Position numbers and translations under genes: made by a program. Below are positions 53,020 to 64,000 of a stretch of 64,000 bases of DNA, piece by piece. Positions within the stretch are counted from its first letter, which is position 1. Each line of letters begins with the position of its first letter. The DNA is from Heliocidaris tuberculata. Its lineage: Eukaryota > Echinodermata > Echinoidea > Camarodonta > Echinometridae. The DNA lies in contig CM046838.1 of assembly GCA_025618425.1 (NCBI GenBank), positions 19,156,880 to 19,220,879 on the forward strand. The letters run 5' to 3'. The notes beneath the pieces are model-generated. The model did no database searches and had not been told where the DNA came from. It worked only from the letters and a program-made list of their open reading frames with translations.

Positions 53020-55066
53020 TGGGACTAAGGCGAGGGGGTGAGGTAACTTTGAATCATTCCGCTAGCGCTCAGAGAAAAATTCGGAAAAAGCAACTAGGTG
53101 GAGATTGTAGAGCAAGGTCCAAACTATGGAAAAAAATGTAATTTCATTAAAATAAAAGTGGCTTTGACCATAGCGAAATAGTCTTTTTGCAGACGGTCAT
53201 TTTCCATATACTTTACGTGTAATATATATGGGAGTAAGGAGGGGAGGGATGGAGGTAACTTTGAATCATTCCGCTAGCGCTCAAAGACAAATTCGGAAAA
53301 AGCGACAAGGTGGAGATTGTAGAGCAAGGTCCAAACTATGGAAAAAATTTAATTTCATTAAAATAAAAGTGGCTTTGACCATAGCGGAATAGTCTTTTTG
53401 CAGACGGTCATTTTCCATATACTTTACGTGTAATATATACGGGAGTATAAGGAGGGGAGGGATGGAGGTAATTTTGAATCATTCCGCTAGCGCTCAAAGA
53501 CAAATTCGGAAAAAGCGACTAGGTGGAGATTGTAGAGCAAGGTCCAAACTATCGAAAAAATGTAATTTCATTAAAATAAAAGTGGCTTTGACCATAGCGG
53601 AATAGTCTTTTTGCAGACGGTCATTTTCCATATACTTTACTAGTAATATATATGGGACTAAGGCGAGGGGTGAGGTAACTTTGAATCATTCCGCTAGCGC
53701 TCAGAGAAAAATTCGGAAAAAGCGACTAGGTGGAGATTGTAGAGCAAGGTCCAAACTATCGAAAAAATGTAATTTCATTAAAATAAAAGTGGCTTTGACC
53801 ATAGCGGAATAGTCTTTTTGCAGACGGTCATTTTCCATATACTTTACGTGTAATATATACGGGAGTATAAGGAGGGGAGGGATGGAGGTAACTTTGAATC
53901 ATTCCGCTAGCGCTCAAAGAAAAATTCGGAAAAAGCGACTAGGTGGAGATTGTAAAGCAAGGTCCAAACTATCGAAAAAATGTAATTTCATTAAAATAAA
54001 AGTGGCTTTGACCATAGCGGAATAGTCTTTTTGCAGACGGTCATTTTCCATATACTTTACGTGTAATATATATGGGAGTAAGGAGGGGAGGGATGGAGGT
54101 AACTTTGAATCATTCCTCTAGCGCTCAGAGAAAAATTCGGAAACAGCGACTAGGTGGAGATTGTAGAGCAAGGTCCAAACTATCGAAAAAATGTATTTTC
54201 ATTAAAATAAAAGTGGCTTTGACGATAGCGGAATAGTCTTTTTGCAGACGGTCATTTTCCATATACTTTACGTGTAATATATATGGGGGTATGGAGGGGA
54301 GGGGGTGAGGCAACTTTGAATCATTCCACTAGCTCTCAAAGAAAAATCTGGAAAAAGCGACTAGGTGGAGATTGTAGAGCAAGGTCCAAACTATCGAAAA
54401 AATGTAATTTCATTAAAATAAAAGTGGCTTTGACCATAGCGGAATAGTCTTTTTTGCAGACGGTCATTTTCCTTATACTTTACGTGTAATATATATGGGG
54501 GTAGATGGAGGGGAGGGGGTGAGGTAACTTTGAATCATTCCGCTAGCGCTCAGAGAAAAATTCGGAAAAAGCAACTTGGTGGAGATTGTAGAGCAAGGTC
54601 CAAACTATCGAAAAAATGTAATTTCATTAAAATAAAAGTGGCTTTGACCATAGCGGAATAGTCTTTTTTGCAGACGGAAATTTACCATTTAATATACATA
54701 TTCCGTAGATGGGAGTGTAGAGCCCACAATATAAACATCTACCACAAAATAATGAAGTATTAATCACAAATGTCATAATATGTCAACCACTAGTGTTGAA
54801 ATAAGCACAAACTTAAATCAATTCACCCACATATGTAAAAATCTGTTTATCCACAAATGCAAAAACATTTTGCCAACAAAATGTAAAAATCTTCAGGATC
54901 TATCTAGTCGCTTCTTTCGGTATTTTTCTGAGAGCGAGCGGACCGATTCAAAGTAAGTTCCCCCCCCCCCCCCCCGCCTATGTATTACACGTATACAGTA
55001 TGGAAAATGCTAGCGGACCGATTCAAAGAAAGTTGTCCGGCCCTTCCCCTATATATTACACGTAGA

Positions 55067-55900
55067 CAGTGGCGTATCTACCGGGGGCAGAGAGGGCACG
55101 TGCCCGGGTGGCTCTTGAAGGGGGCGCAAAAACGCAAAAGGAAGAAGGAAAAAAGGAAGAAAAGGAAGAAAAATTGGGGCCTTACAGTTAAAATGCGCCC
55201 ACAATCCAGGGTAGAGTACATAGAAAATAGCATGCCAAAAATTTAAAATGCCAAAAATTTTCTAAAGCTCGGGAGCTTTGCTCCCTCGCATAGTTATGTT
55301 TCTTCAGGATCTCGTAATTTTTATAATTATGATATTGTGCATAAGTAGCGTTTTAAAGGATTCAAATTCGCACTAGTTGCTTTGCTCCCTATCGTATAAT
55401 TTTCATAAGAATCTTATTCAATTTTGCGCTCCCCCCCCCCCCATAACATACGATAAGGTGCATAAAATAGCCATTTCACAGGTTCAACTTTCACCCCCCC
55501 CCCCCATACACACACCAAAAAAAAAAAAAAAAAAAGAGAGAGAGAGAGATCCAATTTTCGGTACTAGCATTGCTAAATACCTTAAATATATTTTGTCAGG
55601 TATTTCGTTGATTTTGCGCCCCAAATAATATAGGAAGAAGTGAACAGAACACGATTTTCGGTGTGGGAAATTTAAATATCCCTCTAAAGCTAGGCTGCTG
55701 TGCTTCCTTTATTCTTCTTCAAAGGGTGACATAAATTCGAAATTGCATTTCTGAGGGGTAAAATTGCACCAAAAACAAAAATGACCACTCATTCACTTTG
55801 CTCCACCACTTGAAGCTGATAAGTTTGTGCAGCGCGGGGGGGGGGGGGGGCGCAATTTTGTTGTTTGCCTTGGGCGCCATAATTCCTGGATACGCCACTG
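55067..55900. mobile_element. hAT-type element with 8-bp target duplication, 834 bp
   Basis: The ends CAGTGGCGTATCTACC and CTGGATACGCCACTG are inverted repeats. CACGTAGA occurs immediately outside both ends (55,059-55,066 and 55,901-55,908). It sits inside an inverted satellite unit. The interior has C-runs, GCGCCCC motifs and no transposase frame. Confidence 0.9.
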
Positions 55901-56407
55901 CACGTAGAGTAGGGAAAATATGTCCGCCTGCAAAAAGACCAGTCCGCTTTGGTCAAAGACATATAATGAAATATCATTTTTTCGATAGAGTAGACCTTGC
56001 TTTGCTTTTGTTTTTTTCCCTGAGCGCTAGCAGACCGATTCAAATTATGTTGTCCACCCCGCACCCCCATTGGCATACGAGGCGGGGGGGGGGGGGGCTT
56101 CAGCCCTCTTGAGGATTTTGAAAGTGCCGATATTAGGCAACTAACACCTCATATTCGGGTACATCTCGCTGCCCTAATATATTTGGGTAGTTTACGCCCG
56201 ATTTTTTGTACATTTTTTCTCTCGCTCGAAAATTTTTGAAACTAGTTAATTCGGTCAAAAAGCGTCAGCCCCCTCAAAATGTGCCCTTACGCCTATGCCA
56301 CATAAATACATATTACACGTATAGTATGGAAAATGGTCGTCTGCAAGAAGAATAGTCCGCTTGGTCAAAGAATATAACTTTTAATGATTTTAATAATTTT
56401 CTGATAG

Positions 56408-56638
56408 AATAATAATAATAATTTTGTTTACCCAGGGAAGCCTCGTCAACATCTATGCTGTTCTTCCTGAGGGCCCTGCAATTATTATTACCCCAGCAAT
56501 TTCCAGGTCCCCATTTACAACTGGGTCGAGAGGGACAAATATGGGTAAAACATCTTGTCCAATGATGTAAGCACCCAGCTAGGATCGAACCAAGAACCTC
56601 TCGTATAAGAGGCAAGAGCCTTCACCAATATGCCGCAG
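56408..56638 (-). mobile_element. tRNA-derived SINE
   Basis: On the - strand the 5' part reads TGCGGCATATTGGTGAAGGC and later GGTTCGATCC, a perfect pol III B box. An unrelated body with CCCATATTTGTCCCTCTCGA follows, and it ends CCCTGGGTAAACAAAAT with an (ATT)n tail. The structure is a tRNA-like head, a body and an ATT tail. The same 3' end is at 6,320. Confidence 0.85.
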
Positions 56639-56879
56639 ACCTTGCTCTTAATCTAACCTACACCTAGTCGCTTCTTTCGTTATTTTCTCTGAGCGCTAAT
56701 GGAACGATTCAAAGTAAGACTAGTTCGCTATGGTTAAGGACATATAACTTTTAATGAAATATCATTTTCTAATAGATTAGACCTTGCTCTTAATTTAACC
56801 TACACCTAGTCGCTTCTTTCGGTATTTTCTCTGAGCGCTAGTGGACCGATTCAAAGTAAGTTGCAAGACGTTACACTCA

Positions 56880-57112
56880 GATGGTTCCAATACTGCTAAT
56901 CAATTGTATTACTCCAACAAATTTGTAGTTATGTAAAATTCAGGTTAAATCAAGCAGTACATGTGCATTCTGTTTATTGCATAATGAAACTATTGAACAC
57001 TTGTTTGTTGAATGTCACCTGGTAAGGAAAGTATGGAAATACTCTGAAAAGAGATTGTACGAAAGATGCAAATTTGTAATGAAATTAAATATCGAAAATG
57101 TTCTTTTTGGAA
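56880..57112 (+). pseudogene. LINE fragment with zinc-binding (zf-RVT) motif, frameshifted
   Basis: Reading from about 56,950 gives STCAFCLLHNETIEHLFVEC, followed by HLVRKVWKYSEK. This is the CxxC...H...C knuckle that follows the reverse transcriptase in L1-like LINEs. Upstream, NQLYYSNKFVVM continues the homology in another frame, so at least one frameshift is present. A G-run and C-rich minisatellite interrupt it after 57,115. Confidence 0.7.
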
Positions 57113-57119
57113 AATGTTC

Positions 57120-57305
57120 TTTTTTTTTGGGGGGGGGGGACAATCTACCCCCAGCTCTCCTCGAAAAATTACTCCCCAAGCACAAGCACACCCCCCCCCC
57201 CCTCCCCGCCGAGAAATTACCCCAACCCCTCCAGGACAAGCTACCCCCTCCCCGAAAATTACCCCCAAAGACAACCACCCCGAGAACCCCCCTCCCCCCC
57301 CCCCC
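57120..57305 (-). repeat. Minisatellite GGGGTAATTTTC-type, inverted copy
   Basis: On the + strand it reads GAAAAATTACTCCCC, GAGAAATTACCCC, GACAAGCTACCCCC, GAAAATTACCCCC and similar. These are complements of the array at 58,780. Confidence 0.85.
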
Positions 57306-57369
57306 ATTCACACTCAAAGCTCTCGTAACCATCATCTGCCAAGCTTGATCGCCTACCCCTCTCGCTCCT

Positions 57370-57777
57370 TAAGGCCACCACACACCTTACGATCGATCTG
57401 TGAAATAAATGGCTATGGCGTTAAATATTGGCATTTTAACAAATGAAATCTACCCTATTCAGGTTCTGAAAAGTAATATGAATACTAAACATAGGGTTTG
57501 GGTGAGCTGTCAGCTTTCTACAGGGAATAAGGGCAAAATTAGTTTCAAATCGTAGGCAGTCGTACGATTTTTGTGACGTCACTACGACTAGGAGCCGATT
57601 TGGCCATTCCACCGACTAGAAAACTCGGCAAAGGCCGTATTATCGATTCTACTATCTGAATGACTATTCAGACCCTCAATCAAAAGTATTTTTCGTTTTT
57701 AAATGATTTTTCAAATGATAATACATTTTCTTCAGAAATCTGATCGCAGACCGATCGTAAGGTGTGCGGTGGCCTTT
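57370..57777. mobile_element. Inverted-repeat element of about 408 bp
   Basis: AAGGCCACCACACACCTTAC followed by GATCG at the left pairs with CGATCGTAAGGTGTGCGGTG and GCCTTT at the right. A related end (GATCGTACAGTGTGCGGTGG) is near 9,563. Non-coding. Confidence 0.75.
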
Positions 57778-58440
57778 ACCCACTCCATCCTTGTGAAGTT
57801 TGACTTTATGCCACGTGTATTAAATTAAATTTCATGGCAAGACATGCGAAAAGTCGAATGTTTCAAAACGATGGCGTACCGTTGATCGAATGACGTTTGG
57901 GGCATATTTAGGATGGATGTAGGGAGATTTTTAATAACAATATCTCCGAAATTACAGTTTAGAGCATTCGGATTATTGCTTTGTTTATTTATTTTCTTCT
58001 ATCTCGCTCTCAAGTTCATTTCAATATTTTCCAATTATTCAATTAGATAGGGGAGGGGGGGGGGGTGAAGGTTTCCCCGATCCCCCGTAGTTTTGCTACC
58101 GCGTAAGATTAAATTTCCTAGAAATTTAACAATACATTGCGCGCAGATCTATGAGTAAGTATACACGTTATAGCCCGCCTCCAAAAGAAAAGGGGGCCCT
58201 ACAAACATAATAGGGTACAAGTTTTCATTATTTATACATCAGCTGTAACTTTGCTAATCAATTGATAGTGTATTTACCTTTGTATGATCTATTTCATGAT
58301 CTATCTCATGATACATTTCATGTTGAATTAAGATATTATGTTTTCTGATTCAGTCATTATTTCGCAATGAAATTTGCCTTCAAGACTTATTAGTATGTAG
58401 TATGTACGGTGCTTAAAATAAACTAAATAATCTGCTTTCT

Positions 58441-58587
58441 GGGCCCTCTTGCATAAAAAGTTGCGTTTAATCGCAACTCAAAAAAATTAAAAGCAAGTCC
58501 CAAATACGCGATCCTGATTGGTTGAAATTCAAGTTGCGTTTAATTTTTGGAGTTGCGTTTAATAGCAACTTTTTTATGCAAGAGGGT
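58441..58587. mobile_element. Short hairpin element (MITE)
   Basis: GGGCCCTCTTGCATAAAAAG with TTGCGTTTAATCGCAACT pairs with AGTTGCGTTTAATAGCAACT and TTTTTATGCAAGAGGG. About 147 bp, non-coding. CTGATTGGTTGAAATTCAAG is its core. Confidence 0.85.
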
Positions 58588-58779
58588 CTTGATAGATTAA
58601 TCTCATTTGATTTTGTTATTCTATAGCATGATTTTTAACCGGCGTGCAAGAAGGGGATTTTAGTTACATGAAACATATTTTCGAACAACACTGATTTTGT
58701 GAAAACAATTATCAAAAACGATTAGAGTACCGTATGTAATTTCATGAGGAAATAACATTTTAAACATAATCAAGTGTCT

Positions 58780-59235
58780 TTCTTCCTGGGGGTAGTTGTC
58801 GCGGAAGGGAGGGGGGGGGGGGGGTAATTGTCCTCGGGTTTAGTTGTCTGGGCGGAGGGGGGGGGGATTGTTCTCCGGAGTTGGTTGTCCTTGGGGGGTA
58901 ATTGTCCTCGGGGAGTGTTCTCCATGGGTAATTTTCCCGGGGATAATTGTCCTCGGGGGTAGTTGTCCCTGAGGGGTTATCTTCCGGGCTAATTTTCCAG
59001 GGGTAATTGTCCAGGGGGTAATTGTATTTCGGGGGGGGGGGGAGGTAGTTGTCCCTGGGGTATTTTCCTGGGGTAATTTTCCAGGGGGTAATTGTCATTT
59101 GGGTTAGTTGTCTCTGGGGGGTTATTTTCCGGGGGGGGGGGGGGGTAATTTTCCAGGGGATAATCGTCATTGGGGGGTAGTTGTACCTGGGAGTTATTTT
59201 CCGGGGGTGATTGCCCAGGGGGTAATTGTCCTAGA
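58780..59235 (+). repeat. G-rich minisatellite GGGGTAATTGTCC / GGGGTAATTTTCC
   Basis: About 450 bp of GGGG(T)AATTGTCC, GGGGTAGTTGTCC and GGGTTATTTTCC units with interspersed G runs of 10 or more. The + strand could form G-quadruplexes. Open frames on the - strand (Pro/Asn/Tyr-rich) are products of the repeat. Confidence 0.9.
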
Positions 59236-59579
59236 ACCACCTTTATGACATTCAGAAAAAAAATATATTGTTCTGAATATTTGATTAGATTTTCACTTTT
59301 TGACAAATCAAGGTCACAAAAAGTATGTATTAGTAATTAATTCAGAACAAAATAATAATACTATTGCATGGGCCGCGGAACCGGGGGGCAGCTGGGGGCT
59401 GCACCCCCACTTTTTTTAGTAAACACGTTTCATAAAATCTCGGGAAAAAAAAGGTTCGAAAATTGTCAGGCGCGTCGCCCGGGGGGAGGGCGATAGAGGT
59501 GGTCGCCCCCCCCAAAAAAAAAACAAGCCCCCTCCCCCCCCCCAAAAAAAAAAGCAAGAGCGAAAAAAGCGGAGGGTAA

Positions 59580-60830
59580 GTGAGAGAAAAAAAGCATAAA
59601 ATGTTGCTACGAGCCGTTATCTTTCTCTCAAAATTTGCTAAAACGGCAAAGTTTTCGCGCTTCGCGCGGAAGGGGAACCCCCCTCCTTCCTGCGCGCCCA
59701 CTGCTGTCACATACAGTGCAGCAGTGCGTCCAAATAATTGAAAAGCAGTCAGGGCATCGAACTAACTTTTCGCCTGAAAAAAAGGTGCTACACGAGCCGT
59801 TATCTTTCTCTCAAAATTTGCTAAAACGGCAAAGTTTTCGCACTTCGCGCGGGAAGGGGAACACCCCCCCCCCCCCTTCCTGCGCGCCCACCGCTGTCAC
59901 ATACAGTGCAGCAATGCGTCCAAAAAATTGAAAAGCAGTCAGGGCATCGAACTAACTTTTCGCCTGAAAAAAAAAGATGCTACACAAGCCATTATCTTTC
60001 TCTCAAATTTGCCAGAACGTCAAAGCTTTCGCGCTTCGCGCGGGAAGGGGCCCCCCCCCCCCCCCCTCCCTGCGTGCCTACCGCTGTTACATACAGTGCA
60101 GTATTGCGTCCAGATAATTGAAAAGCAGTCAGGGCGTCGAACTAATTTTCAGCTTAAAAAAGGTGCTACGAGCAGTGTGCCCAGCGTTAAAAATGGAGTT
60201 AACACGATAAAAACTACTTTCGAAAAATAAATTCAAGGGTAATTTCAAAGGCTCGTATTACGTAATACGCCATTGTAATGTTCGCACATTTCTAAAGGTG
60301 ATAGACAGGGCTATTGAAATTGCCTTCAGTTGATTTTTCGAAAGCAGTTTTATCGCGTTAATTATGCTAGGGAGCAGCGCAAAATTCTGCTAAATAAAAA
60401 AATTAAAAAAAAAAGCTGCCCAGCAAAAAGAGGGTTTTTCAGCATTTTTGGGGTGTATTTAAAAAAAAGAAGAAAAGTTTATCAGCATTTTGGGGGTGTA
60501 TATTTACACCACAATTCTCTGACAAGCAAAAAAATACAAAAACACCAGAATTATGCTAAAATTATGCTAACTTTTGTCAAATTATGCTAAGTATAATGCT
60601 AGATGCTAAAGCTGTCCAAATTCTGCCAGAAAGCCGAAATCTGCCAACTCTGGCAACGTTGGCTACGAGCCATTATCTTTCTCTCGAATTTGCTCAAACG
60701 TCAAAGCTTTCGCGCTTCGCGCGGGAGGGGGGAAACTCCCCCCTCCCTGCACCCACCCACATGGGGAGCACGCTTCGCGTGCTCACAACCACCCCCCTAA
60801 AATAAAATCCTGGCTACGCGGCTGAAAATT
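59580..60830 (-). repeat. Inverted relatives of the 45-kb GGGGTGGGTG module
   Basis: Three modules with CGAGCC(A/G)TTATCTTTCTCTC, CAAAG(C/T)TTTCGC, CATACAGTGCAG and AATTGAAAAGCAGTCAGGGC are spaced about 170-180 bp apart from 59,600 to about 60,160. A fourth, partial one at 60,660 ends in AAATCCTGGCTACGCGGCTG, the complement of CCGCGTAGCCAGGATTT at about 45,150. Confidence 0.85.
60200..60365. repeat. Dispersed repeat related to 63,130-63,290
   Basis: Both contain ATTACGTAAT, TATTGAAATTGCC and AGTTGATTTTT followed by GAAA in the same order. Element boundaries were not resolved. Confidence 0.6.
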
Positions 60831-61129
60831 GTCATTAATGAGTAAAAATCAGATCAGCCCCCACTTTCAAAAACGCTCCGCGGCCCCTGCATTTTGTATC
60901 GTTTCCGTCATTTCTGGGTACATTTTTCTGTCCAGCGTCATTAATGACTCTGGGTTGAAAAAGAAGTTCTTGAATTCCAGCTGCAATACAAAATACATTG
61001 GCATTGCTCCCCCCCCCCCCCCTCTCTCTCTCTGTCCCTTAATTTCTCATTTCCAATTTCCTATATATTTTCATTTTCCTCCCCAAGAGTTTATTCATTT
61101 ATCTATTTTTTATTTATTTATTTTTTAAA

Positions 61130-64000
61130 TTTCTTATAAATTTTATTCATTCATTTATTTATTTATTTATTTATTTATTTTTTTTTTTTTTTTTTGGGGG
61201 GGGGGTAAAAGCTACGGTCCCATTTTCCTCTTGCTACGTATTCAAATATCTGCGATTGCGAGAAGGCAATGAGATTCCTGAGACCTTTTTCCTGGACATA
61301 ATACATGGGGTGCTCTATTCACAACCCGATAAATAATATAAGTTTATATCTTCATGAAATATTTTTTAACTCGAACATGAATAATACCAGAGATGGTTAG
61401 GGATAGGTACTGATGCAGATTTGAAGTTGCATTTGGTTAGGGGCATAAGCAATGAAACATATCTCTGCCGGAGCCCCCCCCCCCCAAAAAAAAAAAAAAA
61501 TAATAATAATGATTTTAAAAAATGAGGTTTCACATTTTGTAGGTGCTTTTCTTAATTTAAAAAAAAAAAAAAATGGAAAGAAAATCAAAACAAAACAAAC
61601 AACAACAAAAAAACTCTGACATAAACCCCCTAGATATCTAGTCCACAATGATCTCTGACAGACAACAACATCACTAAATTCATGAATATGGCCTCCATAA
61701 TAGTAACCCGTTTATTTTTGTTTTTGTTGTTTTTGTTTTTGTTTTTGTTTGTTTGTTTTTTATCTATTATGTGTATGGTCTTAAATAGGCTAGTATAATA
61801 AACGATCAGGAGCAAATCTATTAAATAAATTTAACAATGGGTACCCAGGAGGGCTACACATTTATAGAATTAAAAAAAATATATATCAGGAAACAAAACA
61901 AACCCCCCCCCCCAAAAAAAAAAAAACAGGATAGATTTAAAACTCTGAAGCAAACAAAATAGGAAAAAACCCAGAAAAACCCAGAAAAGATCTCTGAATC
62001 ATGCAGATTCGAGGAGCATGTTCACTTTGTACACTCCCCCCCCCCCCCCCCCCCCCCCACAAATTCACATTCGGGGAAGGTGAATTTGTGGGGAGAGTGA
62101 ATCAGTGGACTTCGCACCGTTCTACGTTGAGTGCACGCACACGGGGTTGTAGCTTCATGGTTTTACGGACAAAATAGTTAAAAACGTCCAGAACTAGACT
62201 AGCCAGGATCGATCAGCGCACGCGCTACATGTAGCCACAGAACTCCTAAAGACGTAGAAGGCTCATACCCATTCCCAATGCACAGATCGCGGTATAGCCG
62301 TCAAACCCGCTGGAGGATTCGCTCGAGTGCACACGCCGCCATATTGCTTAGTCCTCGATCTTTTCAACTTGCCCACCAGACCGTGTGCTTCTCAATGCCT
62401 ATTTATATTATATCGGATCTTCTCTATCAAAATAAATGGTCTTGTGCCTTCTTCACTTGAAATTTTGGAGTTGGCTTTTCCACTGAAGTTCAGTTGCTTT
62501 TCATACACAAGTAACGTCAACTAATATCATGTACATTTTTTTTTTTTTTTTGGAGGGGGAAGAGGTTGGTTCTCTTTCAATTAAGACACAAAGGTTAAAT
62601 TTGTATTCTCTCAAGTTCAAGATAATATTAAACAGTTTTTTTTCTATCAATATCATTTTTAGTTCTCTTTCAAGAAGGCAGCCTGAGTTCATTTGTTCAC
62701 CGTCATCCTTGACACCCCCCCCCCCCCTCGGAAAAAAAAAAAAACAAAAGAAAAATTCATTTTCATGTAGGCCTACACGTTAAAAAAAATATACTTCCTC
62801 TTTTGTATCATGTAGATGACTTGCATAACGTTATACTTTTTGTACAGTGTCATCTGGTATAAAAAGGCCTACAAATTTGTTTTGATTTAAGGGTTTGTTC
62901 AACATGCTTCTGCCATGTTTCCTTTTATCTCTGATGATAATCCTTACATAAGTCAGGACTTTATCAAGTAAAGCATAATCATCATAGAGCCTCAACTTCT
63001 ACCACTATTTTGGGGACTGCCGGTGATTTTGAATACAAGTACAGCACTTACGCACTAAATTGTGATTCAGTGTTTTATAATTATATACAATAAGAAATAG
63101 GCCTATTGCTGCAAATTTCACGTGATAAATCACATTTTGGCAAAGAATTAGTCGAAAAATCAACTTAAGGCAATTTCAATAACCATGTCCATTGCCTTGA
63201 AATAAGTGAACATTACAATGACGTATTACGTAATCCGAACAGGGTATTGAAATTGCCCTAAAGTTGATTTTTAGAAATCCTTTGCTGTCGAGTTCTTTGC
63301 ATCAAATTAGAACTGTACTGACTTAATTGTTTGCAGTTAACTCATGGCTCTCGAATTTGATCGGCTGGCCTGAAAGATAAGTGATTAAATCTTGCTTCCA
63401 ATTTGGCAGTTGTGAAAAGCGCTTCAACTTGATGTATTTTTAGTGTTCTTATTTAGAGTGGGAATCTATATCCTACCAACCTTCAACAATTACAACACAG
63501 ATGTCTGGATCATAACAATGATCTGTAAAAAGAATTTTCTTGAGGGCTATATGCAACGTACTGAAATGAGCACACCTCGTATCAAACTCTTACAAGTAAA
63601 AGACTTGCATAGTCAGGAGATGAATACAATAATATAAATTTCCGCTTTCAATAAAGTTATTTGCCAAAGCCATGAGAACGGCGATGGCAAGTTAAGCAAA
63701 TGGCTACAAAATTTGATTTTCTTGTCATTTCAGTCACCAAAATTGTTTGAAATGGTAAATAAATGTAGTACAGAAAAAAATTATCAAAATGAGCAACAAG
63801 AGTGGATGATGACTGCACTTCTGTAATAAGCATGAAAATGCCAGAAGCAACATTTGATAACACTCCTGGCAATTTATTTCAAGTATTACAAGAGAAATTT
63901 CCCTCTCTTTTTTTTCTTGGTTCATTTCAATACTAGCATTAACAAAATCGAGCAATTTCAGTAAGATTTTATATCACCCTAGTGTTATATTCCAACGATC
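61130..64000. other. No gene recognised
   Basis: AT-rich DNA with (ATTT)n at 61,140-61,180, several poly-C/poly-A runs, TTTTTG-rich sequence at 61,715-61,760 and a copy of CACAGAACTCCTAAAGACGT at about 62,237. The short open frames have no recognisable domains. Confidence 0.65.

Larger units (their letters stand above)
49725..54690 (+). repeat. Satellite-like tandem array of about 212-bp units
   Basis: The marker GCAGACGG (one GTAGACGG) occurs at 49,857, 50,077, 50,289, 50,498, 50,712, 50,923, 51,130, 51,342 and, after an insertion, at 53,189, 53,400, 53,613, 53,820, 54,033, 54,244, 54,456 and 54,670. Spacings are mostly 207-214 bp. Each unit has TTTACGTGTAATATATATGG, a GGAGGGGAGGG run, TTTGAATCATTCCGCTAGCG, AAAGCGACTAGGTGGAGATT and GCTTTGACCATAGCGGAATA. 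The first two units are a diverged subtype (AGCGGACTAG, TCTACTCTATCG). There is no coding. Confidence 0.95.
54895..56870 (-). repeat. Inverted, scattered copies of the satellite unit
   Basis: Complements of the 49.7-kb subtype occur at about 54,905, 55,920, 56,330, 56,665 and 56,810 (CTAGTCGCTTCTTTCGGTAT, CTGAGCGCTAG, TCCGCTTTGGTCAAAGACAT). They are broken up by the hAT-type element and the SINE. They face the main array head to head. Confidence 0.85.

Noticed and set aside
50059..53141. Series of similar small open frames in the 212-bp array
   Set aside because: They are the same repeat unit read in phase, with shifts and stops between units; no sign of coding selection.
56560..56638. Functional tRNA gene on the - strand
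   Set aside because: The B box is good but the body is SINE sequence with an ATT tail and no complete cloverleaf is apparent.
58760..59306. Pro/Asn/Tyr-rich open frames on the - strand
   Set aside because: Direct product of the GGGGTAATTGTCC minisatellite.

Overview
The window is eukaryotic genomic DNA, AT-rich, with long introns, GT-AG splice sites and many short transposable elements. The protein it encodes is very close to vertebrate AP-3 delta. Together with the hairpin elements, a tRNA-derived SINE and homopolymeric G/C runs, this suggests a marine invertebrate deuterostome, most likely an echinoderm such as a sea urchin. The phylum is an inference from general character, not from a marker gene.

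Bases 1-42,285 hold one gene on the + strand: AP3D1, the delta (large) subunit of the AP-3 adaptor complex. Its first coding exon (about 32 residues in the human protein) lies before the window. I place 30 further coding exon positions between 1,659 and 38,181. They give 1,212 codons plus a stop in one continuous frame. The order is an N-terminal HEAT-repeat trunk (to about exon 16), an acidic and lysine-rich hinge (exons 17-24) and a C-terminal ear (exons 25-30). The 3' UTR is about 4.1 kb and the best poly(A) signal is at 42,261. One exon position is occupied twice, at 4,041-4,148 and 5,912-6,019. Both copies are 108 nt, phase 0, intact and diverged (21 of 36 residues identical), so they look like mutually exclusive alternative exons of the trunk. 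A 48-nt frame-compatible exon candidate lies in the 7.3-kb intron at 22,786-22,833.

The introns carry a LINE 3' end that appears to have duplicated a splice acceptor, several TTAA-bounded long hairpins, an hAT-type element with an 8-bp target duplication, a 147-bp minisatellite inside an inverted-repeat element, trinucleotide arrays, and a C-rich tract directly before exon 19.

Bases about 42,300-64,000 show no convincing protein-coding gene. They are a repeat-dense region. It contains a 5.5-kb interval bounded by inverted repeats with ACGTACGTACGT palindrome arrays (43,905-49,409), a 660-bp tandem duplication inside it, and a satellite-like array of about 212-bp units (about 49,725-54,690). 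The array is interrupted by an inverted-repeat element that is itself interrupted by another. Beyond it lie an hAT-type element with target duplication, inverted relatives of the satellite unit, a tRNA-derived SINE, a LINE zinc-knuckle fragment and G-rich minisatellites in opposite orientations.
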